NCBI GenBank assembly: GCA_034716155.1
Contig: JAYEFR010000234.1
Coordinates: 1-36,015, forward strand
Direction: 5' to 3'
Length of the DNA stretch: 36,015 bases
Source: JAGGYK01 sp034716155
GTDB lineage: Bacteria > Desulfobacterota > Desulfomonilia > UBA1062
Both the position numbers and the translations under genes were made by a program. The notes below the pieces were generated by a model, which worked only from the letters and a program-made list of their open reading frames with translations, did no database searches and was not told the DNA's origin. The number at the start of each line of letters is the position of its first letter. Position 1 is the first letter of the stretch. Of this stretch, positions 7,897-15,397 are shown piece by piece.

Positions 7897-8424
7897 TTGG
7901 CACAGAGAGATAGAAGAGGAACACGAGAACGGGAAGATGGGCTAATAGATAAGGTAGTATTTGTCAATCGTGTGGCCAAGGTTGTCAAAGGGGGAAAGCG
8001 TTTTCATTTTAGCGCAATGGTAGTGGTAGGAGATGGTAGTGGTAAGGTAGGTCATGGTATAGGTAAGGCAAAAGAGGTGGCTGTAAGTATACGTAAAGGG
8101 GTAGAGGTGGCGAAAAAGGCCATGATAGATGTCCCTATAACAGGTGGAACTATTCCTCACAAGGTAATAGGTGAATTTGGTGGGGGAAGGGTTTTACTAA
8201 AGCCGGCCTCGCCGGGTACGGGGGTCATTGCAGGGGGCGCTGTTCGTGCGGTAATGGAAGCAGTAGGGATACGCAATGTAGTGACCAAGTGTTTGGGTTC
8301 CAACAATTACCATAATGTAGTAAGGGCTACATTTGATGCATTTCAAAAGATAGAGCCGTTAGAACATGTGGAAGCAAAACGAGGGATAGAACTCGATTAT
8401 TTAAGAACTCATAAAGGGGAATAG
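7897..8424 (+). CDS. rpsE: 30S ribosomal protein S5
   Basis: 175 residues from a TTG start. An ATG at 7889 is out of frame, and TTG 7897 gives the normal N terminus (MAQRDRRGTREREDGLIDKVVFVNRVAKVVKGG) behind GGGAGATGAGAG. The S5 double-stranded-RNA-like domain (FHFSAMVVVGDGSGKVGHGIGKAKEV) and the C-terminal half (PASPGTGVIAGGAVRAV) are intact. S5 helps decoding accuracy and mRNA unwinding. Confidence 0.97.
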   Translation: MAQRDRRGTREREDGLIDKVVFVNRVAKVVKGGKRFHFSAMVVVGDGSGKVGHGIGKAKEVAVSIRKGVEVAKKAMIDVPITGGTIPHKVIGEFGGGRVLLKPASPGTGVIAGGAVRAVMEAVGIRNVVTKCLGSNNYHNVVRATFDAFQKIEPLEHVEAKRGIELDYLRTHKGE

Positions 8425-8427
8425 GTT

Positions 8428-8610
8428 TTGGATCGGTATATAAAGGTTACCTTAAAACGGTCTATTATTGGTCGGACCAAGAAGGTGCGCGCTACAGTGA
8501 AGTCTTTAGGGCTGAAAAGGCGAGGCAGGTCAAGGGTCTTGAAAGATAGCCCTGGCCTACGTGGTGCTGTAAAAAAGATACCACACCTATTAGAGTTGGA
8601 GGAAATCTGA
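8428..8610 (+). CDS. rpmD: 50S ribosomal protein L30
   Basis: 60 residues from a TTG start 3 bp after rpsE. The sequence VTLKRSIIGRTKKVRATVKSLGLKRRGRSRV is typical L30. The TGA stop overlaps the rplO ATG by one base (TGATG), suggesting coupled termination and restart. Confidence 0.96.
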   Translation: MDRYIKVTLKRSIIGRTKKVRATVKSLGLKRRGRSRVLKDSPGLRGAVKKIPHLLELEEI

Positions 8611-9065
8611 TGTTGAATTTGTCTAACTTGAGCCCGGCTGGGGGCTCTAAGAAGGTGGCACGTCGCGTAGGCAGGGGAGAGGCGTCCGGGAAAGGGAAGA
8701 CTTGTGGCAGGGGGATGAGAGGTCAAAAGGCCCGTTCAGGAGGATCGATTGCTCCCTGGTTTGAAGGTGGGCAGATGCCTATATATAGGAGACTGCCTAA
8801 ACGGGGGTTTAAGAATAGATTTCGAAGGCAATATTCTATAATTAATATACAAGATCTCTCAGGCTTTGAATCTGGTGGTGTTGTTGATATGGCGGCATTA
8901 AAAGACAAGGGGAAGGTAAAGCAGGCCGAGATAGAAGTTAAGCTTTTATCAAAGGGTGTAATTGATTTCCCACTTGTTATAAGGCTGCATAAGGCATCGA
9001 AGGCTGCAATAGAAAAGATTGAGAACGCGGGTGGAAGGTTTGAACCCATAGAGGAAGAAGTATAG
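8610..9065 (+). CDS. rplO: 50S ribosomal protein L15
   Basis: 151 residues. The basic glycine-rich N-terminal tail (GRGEASGKGKTCGRGMRGQKARSG) and the FEGGQMPIYRRLPKRGF motif define L15. Its globular C-terminal half ends with KIENAGGRFEPIE. L15 is a late 50S assembly protein. Stop TAG is followed directly by the secY GTG. Confidence 0.97.
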   Translation: MLNLSNLSPAGGSKKVARRVGRGEASGKGKTCGRGMRGQKARSGGSIAPWFEGGQMPIYRRLPKRGFKNRFRRQYSIINIQDLSGFESGGVVDMAALKDKGKVKQAEIEVKLLSKGVIDFPLVIRLHKASKAAIEKIENAGGRFEPIEEEV

Positions 9066-10376
9066 GTGGCAGCTGCTTTAGAAAATCTTGGTAAGGTACC
9101 TGAACTCCAAAAACGCATTCTATTTACCTTATTCATGCTGTTTGTTTACAGGATTGGTATACACATACCTACACCTGGGATTGATGCGGCTATTATGGCC
9201 GAGTGGTTTGATCAGCAACGCGGTACGCTTTTGGGGATGTTTGACATGTTTGCCGGTGGAGGTTTGCGAACGCTATCTATCCTGGCCTTAGGCATTATGC
9301 CATACATCAGTGCATCTATTATTGTTCAATTATTGGGTATAGTTCATCCCAAGTTTGAACAGTTACAAAAGGAGGGGGAAGCAGGCAGGCATAAGCTCAC
9401 ACAATATACGAGATACGGTACAGTGCTGCTATGCCTTGTTCAGAGTTATTTTATCTCTATGGGAGTGGAGCAGATGACAGGGCCAGGTGGTGAGGCAGTG
9501 GTGTTGTACCCGGGATGGGGTTTCAGGTTGATTGCCATGGTTACCATGACCACAGGGACATGTTTTCTTATGTGGTTGGGTGAACAGATAACAGAAAGGG
9601 GAATAGGAAACGGCATTTCTTTGATCATATTTGCAGGAATTGTGGCTAGGATGCCCGTAGCTGTATATAATACCATGCGTCTTACACGGACAGGCGAGAT
9701 GCCGATCTTTGGTGCTTTGATTATGTTAATATTCATGCTGGCTGTGATTGGGGGGATTGTATTTGTTGAAACAGCTCAGAGAAGAATCCCGATACAATAT
9801 CCAAAACAGATAAGGGGACGCAAGGTATATGGCGGGCAGAGCACACATCTACCTTTGAAGATAAATACCTCAGGGGTAATCCCTCCGATATTCGCCTCAT
9901 CTATTATTGTCTTTCCTGCCACCATTGCCCAGTTTTTTCCACAGATCTCGTGGATGAAGATTGCAGCAGATGTAATGAGGCCCGGAGGGGCTATGTATAA
10001 TCTTATATATTTAATAGCTATTGTATTTTTCACATATTTTTATACCGCAGTTGTATTTAACCCGGTAGATGTGGCGGATAATCTTAAGAAATATGGCGGA
10101 TACATTCCAGGCATACGGCCAGGGAAGGCAACTTCGGAGCACTTAGACAGGGTGCTGTCAAGGCTTACATTTGTGGGGGCTATATATCTATGTGCAGTTT
10201 GTATATTGCCCCAGATACTGATCAGTAGGGCAAATGCCCCGTTTTATTTTGGAGGGACGTCACTATTGATTGTGGTGGGGGTTGCTCTGGATACTATGAG
10301 TCAGATAGAATCACATCTGATCTCAAGACAATATGAAGGTTTTTTAAAGACAGGACGTATTAAACCTAGACGTTAA
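9066..10376 (+). CDS. secY: Preprotein translocase subunit SecY
   Basis: 436 residues from a GTG directly after rplO. About ten hydrophobic segments are visible. Family landmarks are the N-terminal LQKRILFTLFMLFVYRIG, the plug region DMFAGGGLRTLSILALGIMPYISASI, LTQYTRYGT, and the cytosolic loop TSTHLPLKINTSGVIPPIFASS-like segment. SecY is the protein-conducting channel of the inner membrane, working with SecE, SecG and SecA. Its place between rplO and adk is the common bacterial order. Confidence 0.98.
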   Translation: MAAALENLGKVPELQKRILFTLFMLFVYRIGIHIPTPGIDAAIMAEWFDQQRGTLLGMFDMFAGGGLRTLSILALGIMPYISASIIVQLLGIVHPKFEQLQKEGEAGRHKLTQYTRYGTVLLCLVQSYFISMGVEQMTGPGGEAVVLYPGWGFRLIAMVTMTTGTCFLMWLGEQITERGIGNGISLIIFAGIVARMPVAVYNTMRLTRTGEMPIFGALIMLIFMLAVIGGIVFVETAQRRIPIQYPKQIRGRKVYGGQSTHLPLKINTSGVIPPIFASSIIVFPATIAQFFPQISWMKIAADVMRPGGAMYNLIYLIAIVFFTYFYTAVVFNPVDVADNLKKYGGYIPGIRPGKATSEHLDRVLSRLTFVGAIYLCAVCILPQILISRANAPFYFGGTSLLIVVGVALDTMSQIESHLISRQYEGFLKTGRIKPRR

Positions 10377-10398
10377 TAGCAAGGGGGATTTTGAAGGG

Positions 10399-11046
10399 AT
10401 GAAGATTATTTTAATAGGACCGCCTGGTGCAGGTAAGGGAACACAGGCAAAAAGGTTTGTAGAGCGTTTAAGCATACCCCAAATATCTACAGGGGATATG
10501 TTTAGGGCTGCTGTCGCCAAAGGGACGCAAATGGGACGTAAGGCCAAGGAATACATGGATAAAGGGGAATTAATTCCTGATGACGTGGTGATCGGGGTCG
10601 TCAAAGAGAGGTTAGGCAGTCCAGATTGTAATAACGGGTTTATATTAGATGGATTCCCACGGACATCGGATCAGGCTAAAGCCTTGGATAAGATATTGGG
10701 AGATATGGAAAGCCATCTTGATCATGTAGTAGAGATTGAGGTGCCTGATAGCGTCTTGGTTGAGAGATTGACCGGCCGCAGGACATGTAGACAGTGTGGT
10801 TACATGCATCATATAAAGTTTGATGTACCTAAGAAGGATGGGATATGTGATAAATGCGGGGGCGAGCTCTATCAGCGAGATGATGATAAGGAGCAGACCA
10901 TAAGAGAAAGGCTTAAGACTTATCACTCTCAGACAGCACCTTTGGTGGCATATTATAGTGATCAGGGCATTGTGAGAAAGATAGAAGGTAAAGGCTCTAT
11001 GACAGATGTTGAGGATGCTATTGCTACTGCAATAGGGTTTGAATAA
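10399..11046 (+). CDS. adk: Adenylate kinase, zinc-LID type
   Basis: 215 residues. The P-loop GPPGAGKGT is at residues 7-15, and DGFPRTSDQAKAL is the AMP-site segment. The long LID carries C130, C133, C150 and C153, the four-Cys zinc site of the thermostable/Gram-positive-like class. It interconverts ATP plus AMP with two ADP. In many spc operons map follows adk; here infA follows after 2 bp and no map gene is present in the window. Confidence 0.98.
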   Translation: MKIILIGPPGAGKGTQAKRFVERLSIPQISTGDMFRAAVAKGTQMGRKAKEYMDKGELIPDDVVIGVVKERLGSPDCNNGFILDGFPRTSDQAKALDKILGDMESHLDHVVEIEVPDSVLVERLTGRRTCRQCGYMHHIKFDVPKKDGICDKCGGELYQRDDDKEQTIRERLKTYHSQTAPLVAYYSDQGIVRKIEGKGSMTDVEDAIATAIGFE

Positions 11047-11048
11047 GA

Positions 11049-11264
11049 ATGGCAAAGGATGTAATTGAGACGGAGGGTATTGTAGTAGAGCCACTACCAA
11101 ATGCTATGTTCAAAGTAGAGCTGGAAAATGGGTATCAGATATTGGCCCATATATCAGGCAAGATGAGGATGCATTATATAAGGATTTTACCAGGTGATAA
11201 GGTGCAGGTAGAGATTTCGCCCTATGATTTAACCAAGGGCAGGATTGTATATAGAACAAAATGA
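11049..11264 (+). CDS. infA: Translation initiation factor IF-1
   Basis: 71 residues, one S1-type OB fold. MAKDVIETEGIVVEPLPNAMFKVELENG and the HISGKMRMHYIRILPGDKV segment are conserved IF-1 features. IF-1 binds the 30S A site during initiation. It begins 2 bp after adk and precedes rpmJ by 9 bp. Confidence 0.98.
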   Translation: MAKDVIETEGIVVEPLPNAMFKVELENGYQILAHISGKMRMHYIRILPGDKVQVEISPYDLTKGRIVYRTK

Positions 11265-11273
11265 GGAGATAGT

Positions 11274-11387
11274 ATGAAGGTAAGAGCATCAGTGAAGAAA
11301 CGTTGCAGGAAATGTAAGATTATTAAACGCTCTGGTGTGATAAGGGTCATCTGTGAGAATCCTCGTCATAATCAGAGACAGGGTTAA
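11274..11387 (+). CDS. rpmJ: 50S ribosomal protein L36, zinc-binding
   Basis: 37 residues, a full-length L36: it opens MKVRASVKKRCRKCK and closes with ENPRHNQRQG. C11, C14, C27 and H32 make the CCCH zinc site of the C+ form. ATG 11274 is preceded by GAGGAGATAGT. L36 is a small late-assembling 50S protein. Its place between infA and rpsM is the usual one. Confidence 0.96.
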   Translation: MKVRASVKKRCRKCKIIKRSGVIRVICENPRHNQRQG

Positions 11388-11398
11388 GGAGGGCTGGC

Positions 11399-11767
11399 TT
11401 GGCAAGGATTGCAGGGGTAGACTTACCACGAAATAAACGGGTAGATATAGCCTTGACCTATATTTACGGAATAGGTAGATCTCGAGCTAAGGATATGCTC
11501 TCTGAAGTAAAGATAGATTCGTCTAGGAAGAGTGATGAGCTTACAGAGCAGGAGATCACAGAGATCAGGGATTATATTAACGATAATTTTGTCGTGGAGG
11601 GGGAACTCAGACGAGAAGTATCCATGAATATAAAACAGCTTATGGATATAGCGTGTTATAGGGGATTGAGACACAGGAAAGGTTTGCCGGTACATGGACA
11701 GCATACTCATAACAATGCAAGGACACGCAAGGGCCCCAGACGGATAATTATCGGCAGGAAGAAATAA
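11399..11767 (+). CDS. rpsM: 30S ribosomal protein S13
   Basis: 122 residues from a TTG start with AAGGAGGGC upstream. The opening MARIAGVDLPRNKRVDIALTYIYGIG and the C-terminal RGLPVHGQHTHNNARTRKGP-like basic tail identify S13. The helix-two-turn-helix core lies in the middle. S13 contacts tRNA and forms bridges to the 50S central protuberance. Confidence 0.97.
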   Translation: MARIAGVDLPRNKRVDIALTYIYGIGRSRAKDMLSEVKIDSSRKSDELTEQEITEIRDYINDNFVVEGELRREVSMNIKQLMDIACYRGLRHRKGLPVHGQHTHNNARTRKGPRRIIIGRKK

Positions 11768-11783
11768 GGTATAGGAGTGTTTT

Positions 11784-12176
11784 ATGGCAAAACCTAAGGG
11801 GCGTTCAGCCAAGAAAAAGGTTAAAAAGGATATTCCGGAAGGAATTGCTCATATTCAGGCTACTTTTAATAATACTACCATCACAATAACAGATCCTCAA
11901 GGGAATACCATTGCATGGGCTAGTGCGGGGACTCATGGCTTTAAGGGGTCCAGAAAGGGCACCCCCTTTGCTGCTCAACTTGCAGCAGAGAATGCATGTA
12001 CGAAGGCTAAGGAGTATGGATTAAAGACAGTGTTTGCATGCATTAAAGGGCCAGGTGGTGGCAGAGAGGCTGCCTTAAGGGCCATACATGCTTGTGGGAT
12101 AAGGATAAATGGTATAAGAGATATAACACCTGTGGCACATAATGGATGTAAGCCACCAAAAAAACGCAGGGTTTAA
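11784..12176 (+). CDS. rpsK: 30S ribosomal protein S11
   Basis: 130 residues. HIQATFNNTTITITDPQGN, SAGTHGFKGSRKGTPFAAQLAAE and the C-terminal ITPVAHNGCKPPKKRRV are diagnostic. S11 lines the mRNA exit channel on the 30S platform. It lies 16 bp after rpsM. Confidence 0.98.
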   Translation: MAKPKGRSAKKKVKKDIPEGIAHIQATFNNTTITITDPQGNTIAWASAGTHGFKGSRKGTPFAAQLAAENACTKAKEYGLKTVFACIKGPGGGREAALRAIHACGIRINGIRDITPVAHNGCKPPKKRRV

Positions 12177-12201
12177 TTGAGATATAAGGGGGAATAAAAA
12201 T

Positions 12202-12828
12202 TTGTCAAGATATACAGGGCCTGTTTGCAAAATATGCCGCAGGGAAGGTGCAAAGCTCTTTTTAAAAGGGCAGAGATGCTATACCGATAAATGTGCATTT
12301 GAACAGAGAAATTATGCCCCTGGTGAACATGGGCAGAGACGGACTCGTATGAGTGAGTACAGGATCCATTTAAGGGAAAAACAAAAGGTGCGCCGTATTT
12401 ATGGTGTCTCGGAAAAGCAGTTCAGAATTTATTATGAGATGGCTACAAAGAAGAAGGGAGTAACCGGGGAGACCCTCCTTGTTTTGCTTGAGAGGAGATT
12501 AGATAATGTAGTTTACAGGATGGGGTTTGCTTCTTCCAGGCAAGAGGCAAGGCAACTTATTAGCCACGGTCATTTTTTGGTGAATGGGAGAAAGACAGAT
12601 ATCCCATCTTTTCTTGTGAAGGCAGGTGATGTAGTAGAGGTGAGAGAAAAGAGCAGAAAGGCAGTACCGGTTGTGAATGCTTTGGAAGATATGGAAAGGC
12701 GGGGGACTCTGGAATGGCTTGAGTTAGATAAGGAAAATATGAAGAGTATAGTTAAGGTATTACCGGAAAGAAAGGATATACCTATGCCCGTAGAAGAAAC
12801 ACTGATAGTAGAATTTTATTCTAAATAA
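12202..12828 (+). CDS. rpsD: 30S ribosomal protein S4, zinc (C+) form
   Basis: 208 residues from a TTG start; no ATG gives a complete N terminus, and AAGGGGGAA lies upstream. C9, C12, C26 and C31 form the CxxC-x13-CxxxxC zinc finger of C+ S4. The S4 RNA-binding domain follows (RRLDNVVYRMGFASSRQEARQLISHGHFLVNG). S4 nucleates 30S assembly and often regulates its operon. Confidence 0.97.
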   Translation: MSRYTGPVCKICRREGAKLFLKGQRCYTDKCAFEQRNYAPGEHGQRRTRMSEYRIHLREKQKVRRIYGVSEKQFRIYYEMATKKKGVTGETLLVLLERRLDNVVYRMGFASSRQEARQLISHGHFLVNGRKTDIPSFLVKAGDVVEVREKSRKAVPVVNALEDMERRGTLEWLELDKENMKSIVKVLPERKDIPMPVEETLIVEFYSK

Positions 12829-12844
12829 GTTTAAGGCGGTAAAG

Positions 12845-13882
12845 ATGATAGAGAAAAACTGGAGGGAGATTATAAAGCCTAAAGAATTAGAGGTAGAGGA
12901 AGGAACGCAGACTAATACCTATGTGCGTTTTAATGTGCAACCTCTTGAGAGGGGATTTGGGGTAACCATAGGCAATTCTTTGAGAAGGATTTTACTTTCA
13001 TCTATCTATGGATCTGCGATAACAGCCGTAAGGTTTGATGACTCCCTTGGCGTACTTCACGAATTTTCCAGTATACCTGGCATTATTGAGGATGTAACAG
13101 ATATTATCCTCAATATTAAAAGAGTTGTTCTTTGTATGCATACAGGTAAATCTAAGATCGTGAATCTAGAGAAAAAAGGCCCTTGTGAGGTAAAGGCAGG
13201 GGATATAGATACAGGTGGTAATATAGATATAATAAATCCTGACCAGACTATTGCTACTATTGAAGGTAATGTCAGCCTGAAGATGGAGATTCGTGTGGAA
13301 TGGGGCAGGGGATATGCCCCTGCAGAGTTAAACAAGGAAAAGATTGATGTAGAAGGATGGATCCCTATAGATGCAAGCTTTTCCCCTGTAAAGAAGGTCT
13401 CTTTTAATGTTACCCCTACTATAGTAGGTCGCAGGACGGATTATGACAGGTTGGTTATAGAGGTCTGGACAAATGGCGTGGTAATCCCGGGAGAGGCACT
13501 GGCCTATGCTGCAAAGATTCAGAAGGAATATATGGATACATTTATAAACTTCCAGGAAGATGCAATTGAGAGTGAGGAAGAGGAGGAAGAAAAAGAAGAA
13601 GATCTGAATCAAAACCTCTTTAGGACCGTGGAAGAGCTGGAACTGTCTGTACGATCTGCAAATTGCCTCAAAAATGCAAGTATGATATACATATACGAGC
13701 TGGTACAGAAGACGGAAGCAGAGCTTTTAAAGACCAAGAACTTTGGACGGAAATCATTAGAGGAGATAAAGGAAAAACTGGCAAAGATGGGTTTACATAT
13801 AGGGGTAAAAATTCCAAACCTGCCTTCTTCTGAGGAGATTGAGGAGAGAAGACGCAAGATGGAAGAAGAGGAAAGTAAATAG
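12845..13882 (+). CDS. rpoA: RNA polymerase alpha subunit
   Basis: 345 residues. The dimerising N-terminal domain shows FGVTIGNSLRRILLSS and RTDYDRLVIEVWTNG. An unusually acidic linker at residues 238-253 contains six consecutive Glu. The C-terminal domain (254 to about 325) has the helix-hairpin-helix that binds UP-element DNA and activators (ELSVRSANCLKNA, NFGRKSLEEIKEKL). A charged tail follows. Position between rpsD and rplQ is standard. Confidence 0.98.
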   Translation: MIEKNWREIIKPKELEVEEGTQTNTYVRFNVQPLERGFGVTIGNSLRRILLSSIYGSAITAVRFDDSLGVLHEFSSIPGIIEDVTDIILNIKRVVLCMHTGKSKIVNLEKKGPCEVKAGDIDTGGNIDIINPDQTIATIEGNVSLKMEIRVEWGRGYAPAELNKEKIDVEGWIPIDASFSPVKKVSFNVTPTIVGRRTDYDRLVIEVWTNGVVIPGEALAYAAKIQKEYMDTFINFQEDAIESEEEEEEKEEDLNQNLFRTVEELELSVRSANCLKNASMIYIYELVQKTEAELLKTKNFGRKSLEEIKEKLAKMGLHIGVKIPNLPSSEEIEERRRKMEEEESK

Positions 13883-13892
13883 AGGTGGGGAG

Positions 13893-14288
13893 ATGCATCA
13901 TCGGATAGGTGGAAGAAAACTAAAGAGGAAGACAGATCACAGGGAGGCTATGCTCAGGAATTTGGTCACGTCTTTGATTCTCCATGAAAGGATAATTACT
14001 ACTGAGGCAAAGGCGAAGGAGCTCAGGAAGTTAGCAGACAGGATGGTAAGTTTAAGCAAAAAAGGTGGTCTGGCTGCCATAAGGCAGGCTGATAGTATAG
14101 TAAAATCAAAAGAGGCTTTGGGAAAGTTATTCAAGGATCTCGGGCCAAGATTCAAAGAAAGAAATGGTGGTTACACCAGGTCTATAAAATATAAGACCAG
14201 AAAGGGTGATAGCGCCCCTATGGTGGTCATGGAGTGGGTAGAGGCAAAGATAGGATCTTCTGCTGGTGTGCAGCAGGAATCTTCATGA
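13893..14288 (+). CDS. rplQ: 50S ribosomal protein L17
   Basis: 131 residues. The frame is open from a TTG at 13839 inside rpoA, but ATG 13893, 10 bp after rpoA and behind GAGGTGGGG, gives the canonical MHHRIGGRKLKRKTDHREAM opening. Conserved LIxHERIITTEAKAKELRKLADRMV and the late GDSAPMVVMEWV are present. It is the last gene of the ribosomal cluster. Confidence 0.96.
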   Translation: MHHRIGGRKLKRKTDHREAMLRNLVTSLILHERIITTEAKAKELRKLADRMVSLSKKGGLAAIRQADSIVKSKEALGKLFKDLGPRFKERNGGYTRSIKYKTRKGDSAPMVVMEWVEAKIGSSAGVQQESS

Positions 14289-14309
14289 CTGCCTAAAAAT
14301 AGATTTAGT

Positions 14310-15092
14310 TTGTCTATCAGATTATCAAATTTATGTTTTTCGTATTCTGGAAGAAGGGTTCTTGAAGATATCAGCCTAGAGATTCCTGTGGGCACATATT
14401 ATGGTATAGTTGGGCCAAATGGGTCTGGAAAGACTACTCTTGCCTATATTATAACAGGAATCTTACATCCTGAGGAAGGCAATATAGATACAGGCGGGGC
14501 GAAGGTAGGGCTCATCCTTGCCAATCCTGAGAATCAGATAGTAAGTCTTGTAGTAGAAGAGGACGTGGCCTTTGGACCTGAGAATCTTGGACTTGCCCCG
14601 GATTATATTTCTACCAGGGTTTTAGACGCTCTTGTTGCTACAGGCAGCCTTGGCTTGAGATATGCCCTTACCACAAACCTTTCTGGTGGTGAGCTTGCAA
14701 AGATAGCATTTGCCGGGCAGATGGCTATGGAGGTGGATACACTTGTTTTGGATGAAGGTACTGTTCACTTAGATCCGGCTGGACGCACTGTTTTGTTTGA
14801 GACCCTGAAGAGACTCAACCAGGATGAATCTAAGACGGTAATACACATATCGCACCGCTTAGATGACCTTGAGGCTGCAACAGAGGTGGTGTGTCTTGCA
14901 GATGGGCAGATTAAATTTGGTGCGCCTGGAGTTATGTCCTTGATTAGCACCCCCCATAAAGGATCTGTTTATGGTGTTGAGCTTGGATCGAGGTTGATTT
15001 ACAAAAGGTTTCTTTCTGATGCAGGTATAGATGTTTTCCTTATAAGAGATGCTACGTATAGACTTGCAGAGGCCCTTAAGCAAAAGGATTAA
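14310..15092 (+). CDS. EcfA1-like energy-coupling-factor ABC ATPase (orphan)
   Basis: 260 residues. Walker A GPNGSGKTT is at 35-43, the Q-loop NPENQ ends at Q76, the signature LSGGE is at 124-128, Walker B VLDEG is at 146-150 and the switch His is H182. ENQ followed by VEEDVAFGPENLG and DEGTVHLDPAGR resemble the EcfA1/CbiO branch of ECF importers, whose Walker B also lacks the common DEP. In many bacteria ecfA1-ecfA2-ecfT follow rplQ; here only this one ATPase does, with no second ATPase, T or S component adjacent. The start is uncertain: TTG 14310 is the only reasonable codon and has no clear ribosome site. Confidence 0.85.
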   Translation: MSIRLSNLCFSYSGRRVLEDISLEIPVGTYYGIVGPNGSGKTTLAYIITGILHPEEGNIDTGGAKVGLILANPENQIVSLVVEEDVAFGPENLGLAPDYISTRVLDALVATGSLGLRYALTTNLSGGELAKIAFAGQMAMEVDTLVLDEGTVHLDPAGRTVLFETLKRLNQDESKTVIHISHRLDDLEAATEVVCLADGQIKFGAPGVMSLISTPHKGSVYGVELGSRLIYKRFLSDAGIDVFLIRDATYRLAEALKQKD

Positions 15093-15112
15093 TCAGCTCT
15101 CAGTATTCAGCC

Positions 15113-15132
15113 CGGCAAGGAATGCTTTGCCG
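15113..15132 (+). terminator. Possible terminator hairpin after the ecfA-like gene
   Basis: CGGCAA and TTGCCG form a 6-bp stem around an 8-base loop, 20 bp after the stop codon. Only a weak pyrimidine tract (TCTCTTC) follows, so termination is uncertain. Confidence 0.35.
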
Positions 15133-15347
15133 TCTCTTCATCCCCTGATCCCTGTTTCCCGATCCCTGACCCCTATTCCTATATAAAAGGCTAAGGGATT
15201 ATAGAACAGCTATTCTTTAGCCCTTCGCCTTTAAGTTTTCACTGTGGGTCTCCCATCGGCAAGTTTTTCTTGTCATAAGAAATTTTTACCAAAGGCAGAG
15301 CCTTATATGCGAGCCAAAAGTGGGTTAGTAGCCGGCATAAGCACTCA

Positions 15348-15363
15348 TGGCACCCAAGTTGCT
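15348..15363 (+). promoter_or_regulatory. Sigma-54 promoter of fliK-flgD-flgE
   Basis: TGGCAC-CCAAG-TTGC followed by T is a full match to the RpoN consensus TGGCAC-N5-TTGCW with the required 10 bases between GG and GC. Transcription would start near 15374, leaving a leader of about 24 bases before the fliK ATG at 15398. Because the element overlaps the alternative ATG at 15347, it also settles the fliK start. Confidence 0.85.
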
Positions 15364-15397
15364 CTTGAAAGGATTAACAAATCTTTGTGGAGAAGAT

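Larger units (their letters stand above)
15093..15397. other. Spacer between ecfA-like gene and fliK
   Basis: 305 bp without a convincing gene. It opens with short low-complexity text (CTCTCAG, ATTCAGC, then repeated GATCCCTG/TGACCCCT words) also found near the right end of the window. A small hairpin follows at 15113-15132, then AT-rich leader-like DNA with partial inverted repeats around 15187-15231, and finally the sigma-54 promoter at 15348-15363. A 79-codon reading frame here has no recognisable features. Confidence 0.7.

Noticed and set aside
10645..11100. 151-codon minus-strand frame across adk
   Set aside because: Antisense shadow of adk with no recognisable domain.
15236..15265. Sigma-28 promoter-like TAAGTTTT ... 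upstream of fliK
   Set aside because: The -10 part does not match GCCGATAA and a far better sigma-54 promoter lies downstream.
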